DNA of 64,000 nucleotides from contig CAKPAX010000001.1 of assembly GCA_934133175.1 (NCBI GenBank), positions 1-64,000 on the forward strand, written 5' to 3'. This DNA is from an uncultured Clostridia bacterium. Lineage in GTDB: Bacteria > Bacillota > Clostridia > TANB77 > CAG-508. How positions within the stretch are numbered: the stretch's first letter is position 1; each line of letters starts with the position of its first letter. Made by a program: the position numbers and the translations under genes. Below the pieces are notes generated by a model that worked only from the letters and a program-made list of their open reading frames with translations, ran no database searches and was not told where the DNA came from. Below are positions 28,083-37,248 of the stretch, piece by piece.

Positions 28083-29075
28083 ATGGAAGAAAAAGAAGAA
28101 TTAGTAGATATACTTTTAACAACATATAATAGTAATCAAAAATTCTTAAGAAAACAATTAAATAGTATATTAGATCAAACACATAAAAATATTAAACTTA
28201 TAATTAGTGATGATAAATCAACAAATTCTAGAGTATTAAAAACATTAGAAGAATACGAAAAAAAAGATAATAGAGTTATAGTTTATGCTCAACCTAAAAA
28301 CTTAGGGTATAATAAAAATTTTGAATTTTTATTAAAACAATCAAAAGCAGATTATATAATGTTTTGTGATCATGATGATATATGGCATAAAGATAAAGTT
28401 GAGAAATCTTTAAATAAATTAAAAGAAGAGGGAGTTAGTTTAATATATGCTAATTCTACTCAAATAGATGAAAATGATAAATTGTTAAAAAAAGATTATT
28501 TTAAATATAAATGTATGCCTTTAATAAAAGGAAAGAATAATCATTTGGCAATTTCAAGATATGCAGGACTTGGTTGTTCACAAATTTTTACTAAAGAAGT
28601 AAAAGAAAAGATTATACCATTTAAAAAAAGTGTTATGGCACATGATTGGCTTGCAGGGTTTGTTGCAAGTGAATTAAATGGTATTGATTACATAGACGAT
28701 CCTTTATTTGATTATAGATTACACACAAATAATGTATTTGGAGGAAGAAGCTTATCACAAAATCTAAATAGATGGAAAGAAAGTAAAGGAAAAAGTTATG
28801 AATCTTTTTTAGAGTATAGAAATAACGTTATAGATTCTGCTTATTTAAATGGTACCAAAATGTGTTTGGATTATTGTGAAAATGAAAAAGATAAAGAATT
28901 TATTGAGAAGATTATAAAATATTATGAAAATTTAAAAAAATCAAAATATATTAATTTTCACTTGATTAAATATTTTAGATTTTTGGGAGGAAAAAATCTT
29001 TTTAAAAAAATGATAAAAGAAATAGCAATATTTCATTTGCCAATATTATCTTGTATTATGTTTAAAAAGATATAA
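28083..29075 (+). CDS. GT2 glycosyltransferase, paralogue of the previous gene
   Basis: This is a 330-aa GT2 enzyme with VDILLTTYNSNQKFLRKQL, SDDKSTNS and CDHDDIW (the DxD-type motif). It is clearly related to the preceding gene along its whole length, including the LNSILDQTHKNI segment, so the pair arose by duplication. Together they could build a two-linkage repeat unit of the exported polysaccharide. The ribosome site TTGGAGGAATAA lies just before the ATG. It is followed 14 bases later by the permease gene. Confidence 0.85.
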   Translation: MEEKEELVDILLTTYNSNQKFLRKQLNSILDQTHKNIKLIISDDKSTNSRVLKTLEEYEKKDNRVIVYAQPKNLGYNKNFEFLLKQSKADYIMFCDHDDIWHKDKVEKSLNKLKEEGVSLIYANSTQIDENDKLLKKDYFKYKCMPLIKGKNNHLAISRYAGLGCSQIFTKEVKEKIIPFKKSVMAHDWLAGFVASELNGIDYIDDPLFDYRLHTNNVFGGRSLSQNLNRWKESKGKSYESFLEYRNNVIDSAYLNGTKMCLDYCENEKDKEFIEKIIKYYENLKKSKYINFHLIKYFRFLGGKNLFKKMIKEIAIFHLPILSCIMFKKI

Positions 29076-29089
29076 AGAAAGGACAAAAA

Positions 29090-29881
29090 ATGGAATTTAT
29101 TAAATCAGTATTCAAAAATAAAAAATTAATATTGCAATTAGGAAAAAATGATTTTAGAAATAGATTTGCTAGTACAAGCTTAGGATCATTATGGGGATAT
29201 GTACAACCATTTATATATATGTTTACATATGTAATAGTATTTCAATATATTTTAAAAACAGGAAGTGCAGGTAATGATCCATATCTAGTTTGGTTTTTAC
29301 CAGGTATGGCAATGTGGATGTGTGTAAATGATTCTATAATGAGTGCAAGTAGTTCAATAAGAAATTATAGTTACTTAGTAAAAAAAGTAGTTTTTCCAGT
29401 TGATATTATACCTGTAATTTCAATTGTTGCAACAGCATTTATATCATTATTTTTATTTGCAATAGTTATAGTTGTATGTTGTGCATTTCGTTATGTTCCA
29501 AACTTTTTAATGATATTATATATATTAATTAGTGCATATGCATTTATAATATCAATAACAAGATTTACATCTGCACTTTCAACATTAGTACCTGATTTTT
29601 CACAATTACTAGGTGTTATAATGCAGTTATGTTTTTGGTTTACACCAATTGTATGGAATTTAAGTATGTTAAATGGACATCAAAAATTACTTACATTATT
29701 TAAGTGCATGCCATTTACATATTTAGTAACTGGATTTAGAGATGCATTTATAGAAGGAAATATAGTATTAGAACAACATGGATTTTATACAATTGTATTT
29801 TGGTTAATAACAATTGTTATGTTTGTATGGGGAAATTATATATTTAAGAAAAATAAAAAAGATTTCGCAGATGTGTTGTAA
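29090..29881 (+). CDS. Polysaccharide ABC exporter, permease subunit (Wzm/TagG-like)
   Basis: This is a 263-aa ABC-2 membrane protein, homologous to the TagG at 22989. It has RFASTSLGSLWGYVQPFIYMFTY at the N-terminus, six helices, NYSYLVKKVVFPVD and LVTGFRDAFIEG near the end. With the ATPase at 29963 it forms the second polymer exporter of the window. The ribosome site is AAGAAAGGAC. Because its ATPase has a C-terminal sugar-binding domain, this exporter probably resembles Wzm-Wzt systems that export finished, capped chains. Confidence 0.88.
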   Translation: MEFIKSVFKNKKLILQLGKNDFRNRFASTSLGSLWGYVQPFIYMFTYVIVFQYILKTGSAGNDPYLVWFLPGMAMWMCVNDSIMSASSSIRNYSYLVKKVVFPVDIIPVISIVATAFISLFLFAIVIVVCCAFRYVPNFLMILYILISAYAFIISITRFTSALSTLVPDFSQLLGVIMQLCFWFTPIVWNLSMLNGHQKLLTLFKCMPFTYLVTGFRDAFIEGNIVLEQHGFYTIVFWLITIVMFVWGNYIFKKNKKDFADVL

Positions 29882-29900
29882 ACAATTATGAACATTTTAT

Positions 29901-29939
29901 AATATTTTTATATTTTTACTGCGAAAATATGAAAATATT
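29901..29939 (+). other. Long AT hairpin between permease and ATPase genes
   Basis: The segments 29901-29916 and 29924-29939 are complementary over 16 positions with a single T/G wobble, around the loop TACTGCG. No T-run follows, so it is unlikely to be a terminator. It may be a processing or stability element that adjusts expression of the two exporter subunits. Confidence 0.6.
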
Positions 29940-29962
29940 AATTAAGAAATGAGGAAAAAATA

Positions 29963-31282
29963 ATGGATAAAACTGATAATGATACAGTAATAAAAATAGA
30001 AAATTTAACAAAAGAATATAAAATGTTTGCCAGAAAAAAAGATAGATTTTTAGAAACTATAATTCCTGGATATACAAAACATGGAGTTTTTAAAGCTTTA
30101 GATAACTTTTCTTTAGAAATAAAAAAAGGAGAAGTATTAGGAATACTTGGAAAAAATGGTGCTGGTAAATCAACTTTATTAAAAATAATAACAGGTGTTG
30201 TAACACAAACTAGTGGAAATATAGAAGTAAATGGAAAAATAAGTTCACTTTTAGAGTTAGGTGCAGCATTTAATCCAGATCTTACAGGACTTCAAAATAT
30301 ATATCAACATGGTCAAGTAATGGGATTAACTAAAGAACAAATTGAAGAAAAAAAACAAGATATAATAGATTTTGCAGACATAGGAGATCACTTATATCAA
30401 CCAGTTAAAACTTATTCTTCTGGTATGTTTGCACGTTTAGCATTTGCTTGTGCTATAAATGTTGAACCAGATATTTTAATTGTAGATGAAGTTTTATCTG
30501 TTGGAGATATGGCATTTCAATTAAAATGTTTTAAAAAATTCGAACAATTTAAAGAAAAAAATAAAACAATAATTTTTGTAAGTCACAGCATTAATGATAT
30601 CTTAAATAATTGCAACAGAACAATAATATTAGACTCTGGTAAAAAAATATTTGACGGTGGGGTAAAAGAAGGAGTAGACAATTATAAGAGATTAATAACA
30701 GGAATGTTAAGTGACAAAAACAATGAATTTAGCAAAAAGAAAGAAAAAGAAAAATTAAAAGATGAAAAAGTTGCAGTTAGTATTGATGATGAAAATACTG
30801 AATGGAAAAAATATTTTACAGTAAATCCTGATATGTTAACATATGGTAATAAAGAAGCTGAAATAATAGATTTTGGTATGTTTAATTCAAAAGGAGAACC
30901 TGTAACATTATTAGATAGTCAAGAAGAAATAACAGTAAAAGTAAAAGCGATATTTTATAAAGATATAGAATGTCCAACATTTTCAATGACAATTAAAAAC
31001 TTTAATGGAAAAGAAATGTGTGGAACAAATACAAGTTTTAGAAATGTATATACAGGACTTTGCAAAAAAGATGAAACTTATATATGTGAATTTAAACAAA
31101 AATTCAAATTAGCTCCAGGAAAATATACAATCTCTTTAAGTTGTAGTAGATATGATGCAAATGGAGAAATAGTTGTTATAAATAGAAATTATGATGCTTT
31201 GATATTTGAAACAATGTCAACAACACCAATAGTTGGGTGCTTTGATATAGATACAATAATAGATTTTAAAAAAGCAAATTAG
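29963..31282 (+). CDS. Polysaccharide ABC exporter ATPase with C-terminal Wzt-like sugar-binding domain
   Basis: This 439-aa protein has an ABC nucleotide-binding domain in residues 1-250: GKNGAGKST at 63-71, YSSGM at 151-155 and ILIVDE at 171-176. A charged linker follows. A beta-sandwich C-terminal domain (about 285-435, EAEIIDFGMFNSKGEPV to YDALIFET) resembles the Wzt C-terminal domain. In Gram-negative O9a-type systems that domain recognises the methyl/phosphate cap placed on the finished chain by WbdD. A methyltransferase-kinase protein encoded at 32519 would be the natural partner. The ribosome site is ATGAGGAAAAAA. Confidence 0.85.
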   Translation: MDKTDNDTVIKIENLTKEYKMFARKKDRFLETIIPGYTKHGVFKALDNFSLEIKKGEVLGILGKNGAGKSTLLKIITGVVTQTSGNIEVNGKISSLLELGAAFNPDLTGLQNIYQHGQVMGLTKEQIEEKKQDIIDFADIGDHLYQPVKTYSSGMFARLAFACAINVEPDILIVDEVLSVGDMAFQLKCFKKFEQFKEKNKTIIFVSHSINDILNNCNRTIILDSGKKIFDGGVKEGVDNYKRLITGMLSDKNNEFSKKKEKEKLKDEKVAVSIDDENTEWKKYFTVNPDMLTYGNKEAEIIDFGMFNSKGEPVTLLDSQEEITVKVKAIFYKDIECPTFSMTIKNFNGKEMCGTNTSFRNVYTGLCKKDETYICEFKQKFKLAPGKYTISLSCSRYDANGEIVVINRNYDALIFETMSTTPIVGCFDIDTIIDFKKAN

Positions 31283-31292
31283 GAGAAAAAAT

Positions 31293-32513
31293 ATGCAAGA
31301 AATTCATTTATTTATATTATGGGAAAATGCATTGGACCAAAAACAAGAAATTTTAAAAGATATGCAAGAAAGTTTTGATATTCTTGGTATGTATAATATA
31401 ACATGGAGTAAAGAAAAATTTTCTGAAAACTTATCAAGATTTTATGGAACAAATTTACCCAAAGGTTGCGGAAAAGAAGAACATTGTGGAAATGGAACAT
31501 TTTTACTTGTTGTAGTTAGATGTAATAATTCTAAATATGAAGATAGAGATACATCAAAAGGAATTCAAAGAGTAAATACATCTATGTTTGATAAAAAAAC
31601 ATATTATAGAGAATTAACAGGTGGAGGACATAGAGTACATGCAACAAATTCAGAAATAGAAACAAACCATGATTTAACATTATTACTTGGTAAATCAATA
31701 AAAGATTTTGTTAAAGAAAATAATTCTTGGGATGGTAATGAAATAAATTTACAAAAAGATTTATTTGGGGCTAATGGATGGAGTGATGCAAAAGAAATGT
31801 TTTATGCATTAAACAATTGCATAAATTATGCATTACTTAGAAATTATGAAACATTACCAGAAGAAATATATGTAAATGAACACAATGATATAGATATAAT
31901 ATGTGATTCGTTTGAAAATGCAGCATATGTATTAAATGCAAAAAAAGTTTTTAATGAAGAATATAGAGTTCATTATAAAGCAATGGTTGGACAAGGTTTT
32001 GCAAACTTTGATTTAAGATACATTGGAGATGACTATTATTTTAAACAATTAGAAGAAGATTTATTAAAAACAAAAATATATAATGAAAAAGGTTTTTATA
32101 CAATATCTAATGATTATTATTTTTACACATTGTTATATCATGCGTTATTGCATAAGCCAAGTTTTTCAGAAGATTATAAAAATAGATTATCAAAAATGAA
32201 TAAAGAGTTTGGAAATTTGGAAAATGAACGACAATATTTAGAAATGTTGCAAAAATGGTTAATACAAAATGAATACATTGTAACAAAACCAATAGATAAA
32301 TCAGTTCAGTTTAATAAGGAAAATGCAAAAAGATTATCACCATTAGTATATAAAGACAATTCTAGTATGGAAGAAGCAATAATACAAAATGAAGAATTAA
32401 AAAATGAGAACAAAAGATTAAGAGAAGAATTAGTAAGTGTTTATAATTCTAAAAGTTGGAGAATAACAGAAGTTTTAAGAAAGATATCAAAAAAGATAAA
32501 AAATGGGGATTGA
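31293..32513 (+). CDS. Putative NDK-like plus nucleotidyltransferase-like protein with coiled-coil tail
   Basis: I do not know a named family for this 406-aa protein, but three parts can be seen. Residues 1-135 resemble a nucleoside diphosphate kinase: an EILKDMQESFDIL helix, RVNTSMFDKKTYYRE and VHATNSEIETNHDL (115-128), which parallels the NDK active-site HGSDSxxSAxxEI with His116. The NDK lysine near the N-terminus appears missing. Residues about 190-290 resemble a minimal nucleotidyltransferase fold, with NDIDII (Asp199/Asp201) and NFDLRYIGD (Asp240). Residues 358-385 are a coiled coil, then NSKSWRITEVLRK, a tail common in polysaccharide-locus glycosyltransferases. It sits between the Wzt-like ATPase and the WbdD-like gene. 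The role is inferred only. Confidence 0.6.
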   Translation: MQEIHLFILWENALDQKQEILKDMQESFDILGMYNITWSKEKFSENLSRFYGTNLPKGCGKEEHCGNGTFLLVVVRCNNSKYEDRDTSKGIQRVNTSMFDKKTYYRELTGGGHRVHATNSEIETNHDLTLLLGKSIKDFVKENNSWDGNEINLQKDLFGANGWSDAKEMFYALNNCINYALLRNYETLPEEIYVNEHNDIDIICDSFENAAYVLNAKKVFNEEYRVHYKAMVGQGFANFDLRYIGDDYYFKQLEEDLLKTKIYNEKGFYTISNDYYFYTLLYHALLHKPSFSEDYKNRLSKMNKEFGNLENERQYLEMLQKWLIQNEYIVTKPIDKSVQFNKENAKRLSPLVYKDNSSMEEAIIQNEELKNENKRLREELVSVYNSKSWRITEVLRKISKKIKNGD

Positions 32514-32518
32514 TTTGT

Positions 32519-34357
32519 ATGAAATTAAATTTAGATTTTTATAAAAATGAAATAAAATATAATGAATTATCTAGAGAAGAATTTTTAATAAATAATTACA
32601 TAGGAAATTATAAAGAAGATGAATATGGAAAAATTATAGAAAGAGATAATAGTATAGAAAGTTTATATACATTATCAGATATGAGAAAAAATATAATCAA
32701 TTGGTATCCATTTGAAAAAGATTGTACAATCTTAGAAATTGGTGCAAATTTAGGGCAAATAACAGGAGAACTTTGCAAAAATGCATCAAAAGTAGTTTCG
32801 GTTGAATTTTCTAAGTTAAGGGGACAAGCAATTGCTAAAAGACATAGTGACAAAAAGAATTTAGAGGTTATAGTTGGAAATCTAAAAGATATTAAGTTTG
32901 AAGAAAAGTTTGATTATATAACTTTAATTGGAATTTTAGAATATGCGCCAATTATATATCAAACAGAAAATCCATATGAAGATTTATTAAAATTCTTGAG
33001 TACATTACTTAAAGATAATGGAAAGATGTTAATTGCAACAAATAATAAATTTGGTATGAGAAATTGGGCTGTTATAGATTCAAATGATAGAAACTTAGAG
33101 TATGATGCTATAATTTCTAAAATGGATAGTAAAAAGAGTCAGTATCTTTCTAAAAAGATGATTGATAAATTAATACAAAAAGTAAATTTAGGACAAGCAA
33201 AATATTATTATCCACTTCCAGATTATGAATATGCAAATGTAATTTTTACAGATAAGTTTTTACCAAATAAAAATAATATTCATAGAAATATGACATTTTT
33301 TAAAGACAGTTATATAGTAAATTTTCATGAGAATAATGCCTATTTACAAATAATTGAAGAAGATGAAAATTTATTTAAATTTTTTGCAAATTCATATTTT
33401 ATAGAAGTTGGTAAAAACTTTAAAGAAAACAATATAAAATATGTATCTTTCTGGAACAATAGAAAGCCTGAATATAAATTAAAAACCATAATGGAAGAAG
33501 ATAAAGTTTATAAATATCCAGAAAATGAACTTGCAAAATCTCATATCGAGAAAATAAAAAACAATATAGATGTTTTAAATAAAGCAAACATTAAAGTTTT
33601 AGATCAATATGATGAAGAAAAAATTATAAGCAATATTATAACAGAAGCTAAGCCATATGATGAATATGTTTTAGAAGAGGGGAATAAAAACGGGATAGAT
33701 GGAATTATTAAAGCAATTAATAATTTTAAAGGAAAAATATTAGATAAATTAGAAATAACCAATAATGTTAATAATGTATTTGATAATTATGGTATTTTTT
33801 ATAAAAAAGAAGAAATAAAAGATTTAACTTTTGTAAAAAATGGTCTATGGGATTTAAACTTTCAAAATTGTTTTATAAAAGACAATGAATTATTCATATA
33901 TGATCAAGAATGGGAAGATGATAAAATACCATTAGAATTTATTATATATAGAGGAATAGAAATTTTTACACAATTAAGAAATATTATAAATACAAATGAA
34001 TTATATGAAAAATTAGGTTTACAAAAATATAAATCATTATTTGACAGATTAGAAGAAAAAATAGATGGTAAAATATATGATAATTCAATACGTCTCGCAA
34101 ATCATAGACCCATGAAAAATGTAAGAGGATTTATTGTTGAAAATAGTGATTTAAAAACCAAAAATATATTTTTAAGTAGTGAACTTCAGAAATTAGAAAA
34201 AGTAAATAATATAACAGAAGAAGAAATTAGTAAAATGAGAAAACAAATCGAAAATCAACAAAATACAATAAATGAAATTGAAAATTCAAAGGGATGGAAG
34301 TTAACATTAAAAATAAGAAAAGTGGTTTCTTGTTTTAAAAGAAAAGAGGAAAAATAA
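32519..34357 (+). CDS. WbdD-like SAM methyltransferase-kinase with coiled-coil C-terminus
   Basis: I use ATG 32519, with GGGGAT before it; the longer frame from 32456 overlaps the previous gene without a ribosome site. In the 612-aa product, residues about 50-240 are a class I SAM methyltransferase with LEIGANLGQITG (72-83). Residues about 320-530 look like an aminoglycoside-phosphotransferase-type kinase: YKYPENELAKSHIEKI, WDLNFQN (Asp445, Asn450) and IYDQEW (Asp462). Residues 558-595 are a coiled coil, ended by a basic amphipathic tail (KGWKLTLKIRKV). The same order (methyltransferase, kinase, coiled coil, membrane helix) is known in WbdD, which caps E. coli O9a chains. The Wzt-like ATPase nearby supports a chain-terminator role. 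Confidence 0.75.
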   Translation: MKLNLDFYKNEIKYNELSREEFLINNYIGNYKEDEYGKIIERDNSIESLYTLSDMRKNIINWYPFEKDCTILEIGANLGQITGELCKNASKVVSVEFSKLRGQAIAKRHSDKKNLEVIVGNLKDIKFEEKFDYITLIGILEYAPIIYQTENPYEDLLKFLSTLLKDNGKMLIATNNKFGMRNWAVIDSNDRNLEYDAIISKMDSKKSQYLSKKMIDKLIQKVNLGQAKYYYPLPDYEYANVIFTDKFLPNKNNIHRNMTFFKDSYIVNFHENNAYLQIIEEDENLFKFFANSYFIEVGKNFKENNIKYVSFWNNRKPEYKLKTIMEEDKVYKYPENELAKSHIEKIKNNIDVLNKANIKVLDQYDEEKIISNIITEAKPYDEYVLEEGNKNGIDGIIKAINNFKGKILDKLEITNNVNNVFDNYGIFYKKEEIKDLTFVKNGLWDLNFQNCFIKDNELFIYDQEWEDDKIPLEFIIYRGIEIFTQLRNIINTNELYEKLGLQKYKSLFDRLEEKIDGKIYDNSIRLANHRPMKNVRGFIVENSDLKTKNIFLSSELQKLEKVNNITEEEISKMRKQIENQQNTINEIENSKGWKLTLKIRKVVSCFKRKEEK

Positions 34358-34359
34358 TT

Positions 34360-36258
34360 ATGAATGAAAAAAAGAGAATTAGAGATATATTATTTCCAGA
34401 GGGAAGAAAATTAAGAAATTTTTTAAGATTATTAAATAAAATAATTAAAAATTTGAATGCTCAGAATATTAAAAAATTTTTAAAATTGGCAAAACAAAAA
34501 GGAGTTATAAAAGCCTTAAAAGACACTAAAAATATATTATCAGGAAGAGTTGAAGTAGATAGAAAAACAACTTATCAAAAATGGATAGAAGAAAATGAAC
34601 CAACAGAAGCAGAATTGGAAGAACAGAGAAATACTAAATTTAAAGTAAATCCAAAAATAAGTATATTAGTGCCACTGTTTAATACTCCAGTAAATTTCTT
34701 TGATGAATTAGTTCAATCATTAATAGATCAAACATATAAAAATTGGGAACTTTGTTTGGCAGATGGAAGTGAAACTCAAAATCCAGAATTAATGAAAATA
34801 GTGGAAAAAGATTCAAGAATAAAATACAAATTTATGAATGAAAACAAAAATATTGCGGGAAATACAAACGAATGCCTAACATTAGCAACAGGAGATTTTA
34901 TAGCATTACTTGATCATGATGATTTACTTCCAATATTTTCTTTGTATGAAATAGTGAAGGCTATTAACGAAAATCCAGGTGTTGAATTTATATATACAGA
35001 TGAAGATAAAATAATGAGAGTAAAAGAAAATAGAGTAGACCCATATTTTAAACCGGATTTTTCACCAGATACTTTAAGAGCAAATAATTATATAACACAT
35101 TTTAGTATTTTTAGAAAAGATATAATGGACAAACTTGGAGGGGAAAGAAGCAAATATGATGGAGCACAAGATTATGATTTGATTCTTAGAATGTCAGAAA
35201 TTGCAAAAAATATTGTTCATATTCCCAAAATATTGTATCATTGGAGAATACATCCAAATTCAACAGCAGAAATGCCAGATGCAAAACCATATGCTTATGA
35301 AGCGGGAAGAAAAGCAGTAGAAGATCATATTGAAAGAATAGGATTAAAAGGAACAGTTGATTTTGGAGAAACACCTGGAGTATATCAAGTGCAATATGAT
35401 GTTATAGGAAATCCAAAAGTTTGTATATTAATTCCTAATAAAGATGCTGTTGAAACATTAAAAACTTGTATAAATTCATTATTAAAATATACTACATATA
35501 GTAATTATGAAATAGTTGTAATAGAAAATAATAGTACAGAAAAAGAAACATTTGAATATTACGAAGAAATAAAGAAAAATCCTAAAGTTAAAGTAGTGTA
35601 TTATCCAATAAAACAATTTAATTATTCTGGAATAATTAATTATGGAGTTAAGAATTGTGATGGTGAATATGTTTGTCAATTAAACAATGATACAGAATTA
35701 ATCACTCCTAATTGGATAGAAAAAATGTTAGGTTTTGCTCAACAAAATGACATTGGAGCAGTAGGGGCAAGATTATATTATCCAGATGGTTCAATTCAAC
35801 ATGCTGGAATTGTTGTAGGGATTTGTGGATTAGCTGCAAATATGTTAACTGGACTTCCAAAAGGAAATCATGGATATTTTGCTAAAGAAGGCTTAATTCA
35901 AGATATGAGTGCTGTTACAGGAGCTTGTCTATTTAGTAGAAGAGATATATATGAAAAAGTTGGATATATGGATGAAGAAAATTTTGTAGTAGCATTTAAT
36001 GATGTTGATTTTTGCTTAAAAATAGGACAACTTGGAAAACATATAGTGTATAATCCTTTTGTTGAATTTTGGCATTATGAATCAAAAACAAGAGGATATG
36101 AAGATACACCAGCTAAGAAAGAGAGATTTGAAAGAGAAAGTAATAACTTTAAAAATAAATGGAAAGATTTTATTGCAAAAGGTGATCCATATTATAATAT
36201 TAATTTAAGAGATGATACAGCACAATATGAAATAAAAAATTATAAAGTAACAAAATAA
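34360..36258 (+). CDS. Two-domain GT2 glycosyltransferase
   Basis: This 632-aa protein has two GT2 (GT-A fold) domains. The first (about residues 105-330) has SILVPLFNTPVNFFDELVQS, LLDHDDLL as the DxD-type motif, and QDYDLILRM. The second (about 345-600) has CILIPNKDAVETLKTC, QLNNDTEL, GARLYYPDGSIQHAG and FNDVDFCLKIG. Such double-GT2 proteins are common in rhamnan and O-antigen loci and can make two linkages of a repeat. The N-terminal 90 residues are helical and basic. The gene starts two bases after the preceding stop, so it is tightly coupled to the putative chain terminator. Donor sugars are unknown. Confidence 0.85.
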   Translation: MNEKKRIRDILFPEGRKLRNFLRLLNKIIKNLNAQNIKKFLKLAKQKGVIKALKDTKNILSGRVEVDRKTTYQKWIEENEPTEAELEEQRNTKFKVNPKISILVPLFNTPVNFFDELVQSLIDQTYKNWELCLADGSETQNPELMKIVEKDSRIKYKFMNENKNIAGNTNECLTLATGDFIALLDHDDLLPIFSLYEIVKAINENPGVEFIYTDEDKIMRVKENRVDPYFKPDFSPDTLRANNYITHFSIFRKDIMDKLGGERSKYDGAQDYDLILRMSEIAKNIVHIPKILYHWRIHPNSTAEMPDAKPYAYEAGRKAVEDHIERIGLKGTVDFGETPGVYQVQYDVIGNPKVCILIPNKDAVETLKTCINSLLKYTTYSNYEIVVIENNSTEKETFEYYEEIKKNPKVKVVYYPIKQFNYSGIINYGVKNCDGEYVCQLNNDTELITPNWIEKMLGFAQQNDIGAVGARLYYPDGSIQHAGIVVGICGLAANMLTGLPKGNHGYFAKEGLIQDMSAVTGACLFSRRDIYEKVGYMDEENFVVAFNDVDFCLKIGQLGKHIVYNPFVEFWHYESKTRGYEDTPAKKERFERESNNFKNKWKDFIAKGDPYYNINLRDDTAQYEIKNYKVTK

Positions 36259-36288
36259 AAGATGTAAAAAGAAAGGAAAAAACAAAAA

Positions 36289-37236
36289 ATGGATAAAATA
36301 TCAGTTATAGTATCTTGTTACAATGAAGAAAAAGCATTACCATTATTTTATGAAGAAATGGAAAAAGTAAGAACAAAGGATTTTGAAGGAATTGATTTTG
36401 AATATATTTTTGTAGATGATGGCTCAAAAGATAATACATTAAAAGAAATTAAAGAATTAAAAGATAAGGATGATAAAGTAAGATTTATTTCTTTTTCTAG
36501 AAATTTCGGTAAAGAAGCAGCCATGTTTGCAGGAATAGAAGCATGTACAGGAGATTATGTTACATTGATGGATGCAGATCTACAAGATCCACCTGCACTC
36601 CTTAGAAAAATGTATGACACTATAAAAAATGATGGATATGATTGTGTTGGTACAAGGCGTGTTACAAGAAAAGGAGAACCACCAATAAGAAGTTTCTTTG
36701 CAAGAATGTTTTATAAAATAATAAATAAAATGTCAGACATAGAAATGGTAGATGGAGCAAGAGATTATAGACTAATGACAAGGCAAGTAATAGAAGCTAT
36801 AAAATCACTAAAAGAATATAATAGATATTCTAAAGGGTTATGGAGTTTTGTAGGATTCAAAACAAAATGGCTTGAATATGAAAATGTTGAAAGAGTTGCA
36901 GGAGAAACCAAATGGTCTTTTTGGAAATTGTTTAAATATGCATTAGAGGGAATAACAGCATTTTCAACAACACCACTTATAATATCATCAATTGTAGGAG
37001 TATTGTTTTGTTTGATTGCATTTATCATGATTTTAGTTATTGTTATAAGAACATTAGCTTTTGGAGATCCTACAAATGGTTGGCCATCAATGGTGTGTAT
37101 AATCTTTTTTGTAAGTGGTATCCAATTATTTTCTTTAGGGATAATAGGACAATATTTATCAAAGACATATTTAGAGGTTAAAGATAGACCTATTTATATA
37201 GTAAAAGAGACAGAAAAGGATTTTATTAATAAATAA
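36289..37236 (+). CDS. GtrB/CsbB-like polyprenyl-phosphate glycosyltransferase
   Basis: This 315-aa protein has an N-terminal GT2 domain with ISVIVSCYNEEKALPLFYEE, VDDGSKDNT, FSRNFGKEAAMFAG and DADLQDPP (the DxD motif). Two C-terminal transmembrane helices follow (about 230-255 and 265-290). This is the classic GtrB/YkcC/CsbB layout. These enzymes load a sugar from a nucleotide donor onto undecaprenyl phosphate for later use outside the cell by a GT-C enzyme such as YfhO (18642). It ends the second export cluster, with an AAAGGAAAAAAC ribosome site. Sugar specificity cannot be read. Confidence 0.9.
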   Translation: MDKISVIVSCYNEEKALPLFYEEMEKVRTKDFEGIDFEYIFVDDGSKDNTLKEIKELKDKDDKVRFISFSRNFGKEAAMFAGIEACTGDYVTLMDADLQDPPALLRKMYDTIKNDGYDCVGTRRVTRKGEPPIRSFFARMFYKIINKMSDIEMVDGARDYRLMTRQVIEAIKSLKEYNRYSKGLWSFVGFKTKWLEYENVERVAGETKWSFWKLFKYALEGITAFSTTPLIISSIVGVLFCLIAFIMILVIVIRTLAFGDPTNGWPSMVCIIFFVSGIQLFSLGIIGQYLSKTYLEVKDRPIYIVKETEKDFINK

Positions 37237-37248
37237 GGGGGATTACAT

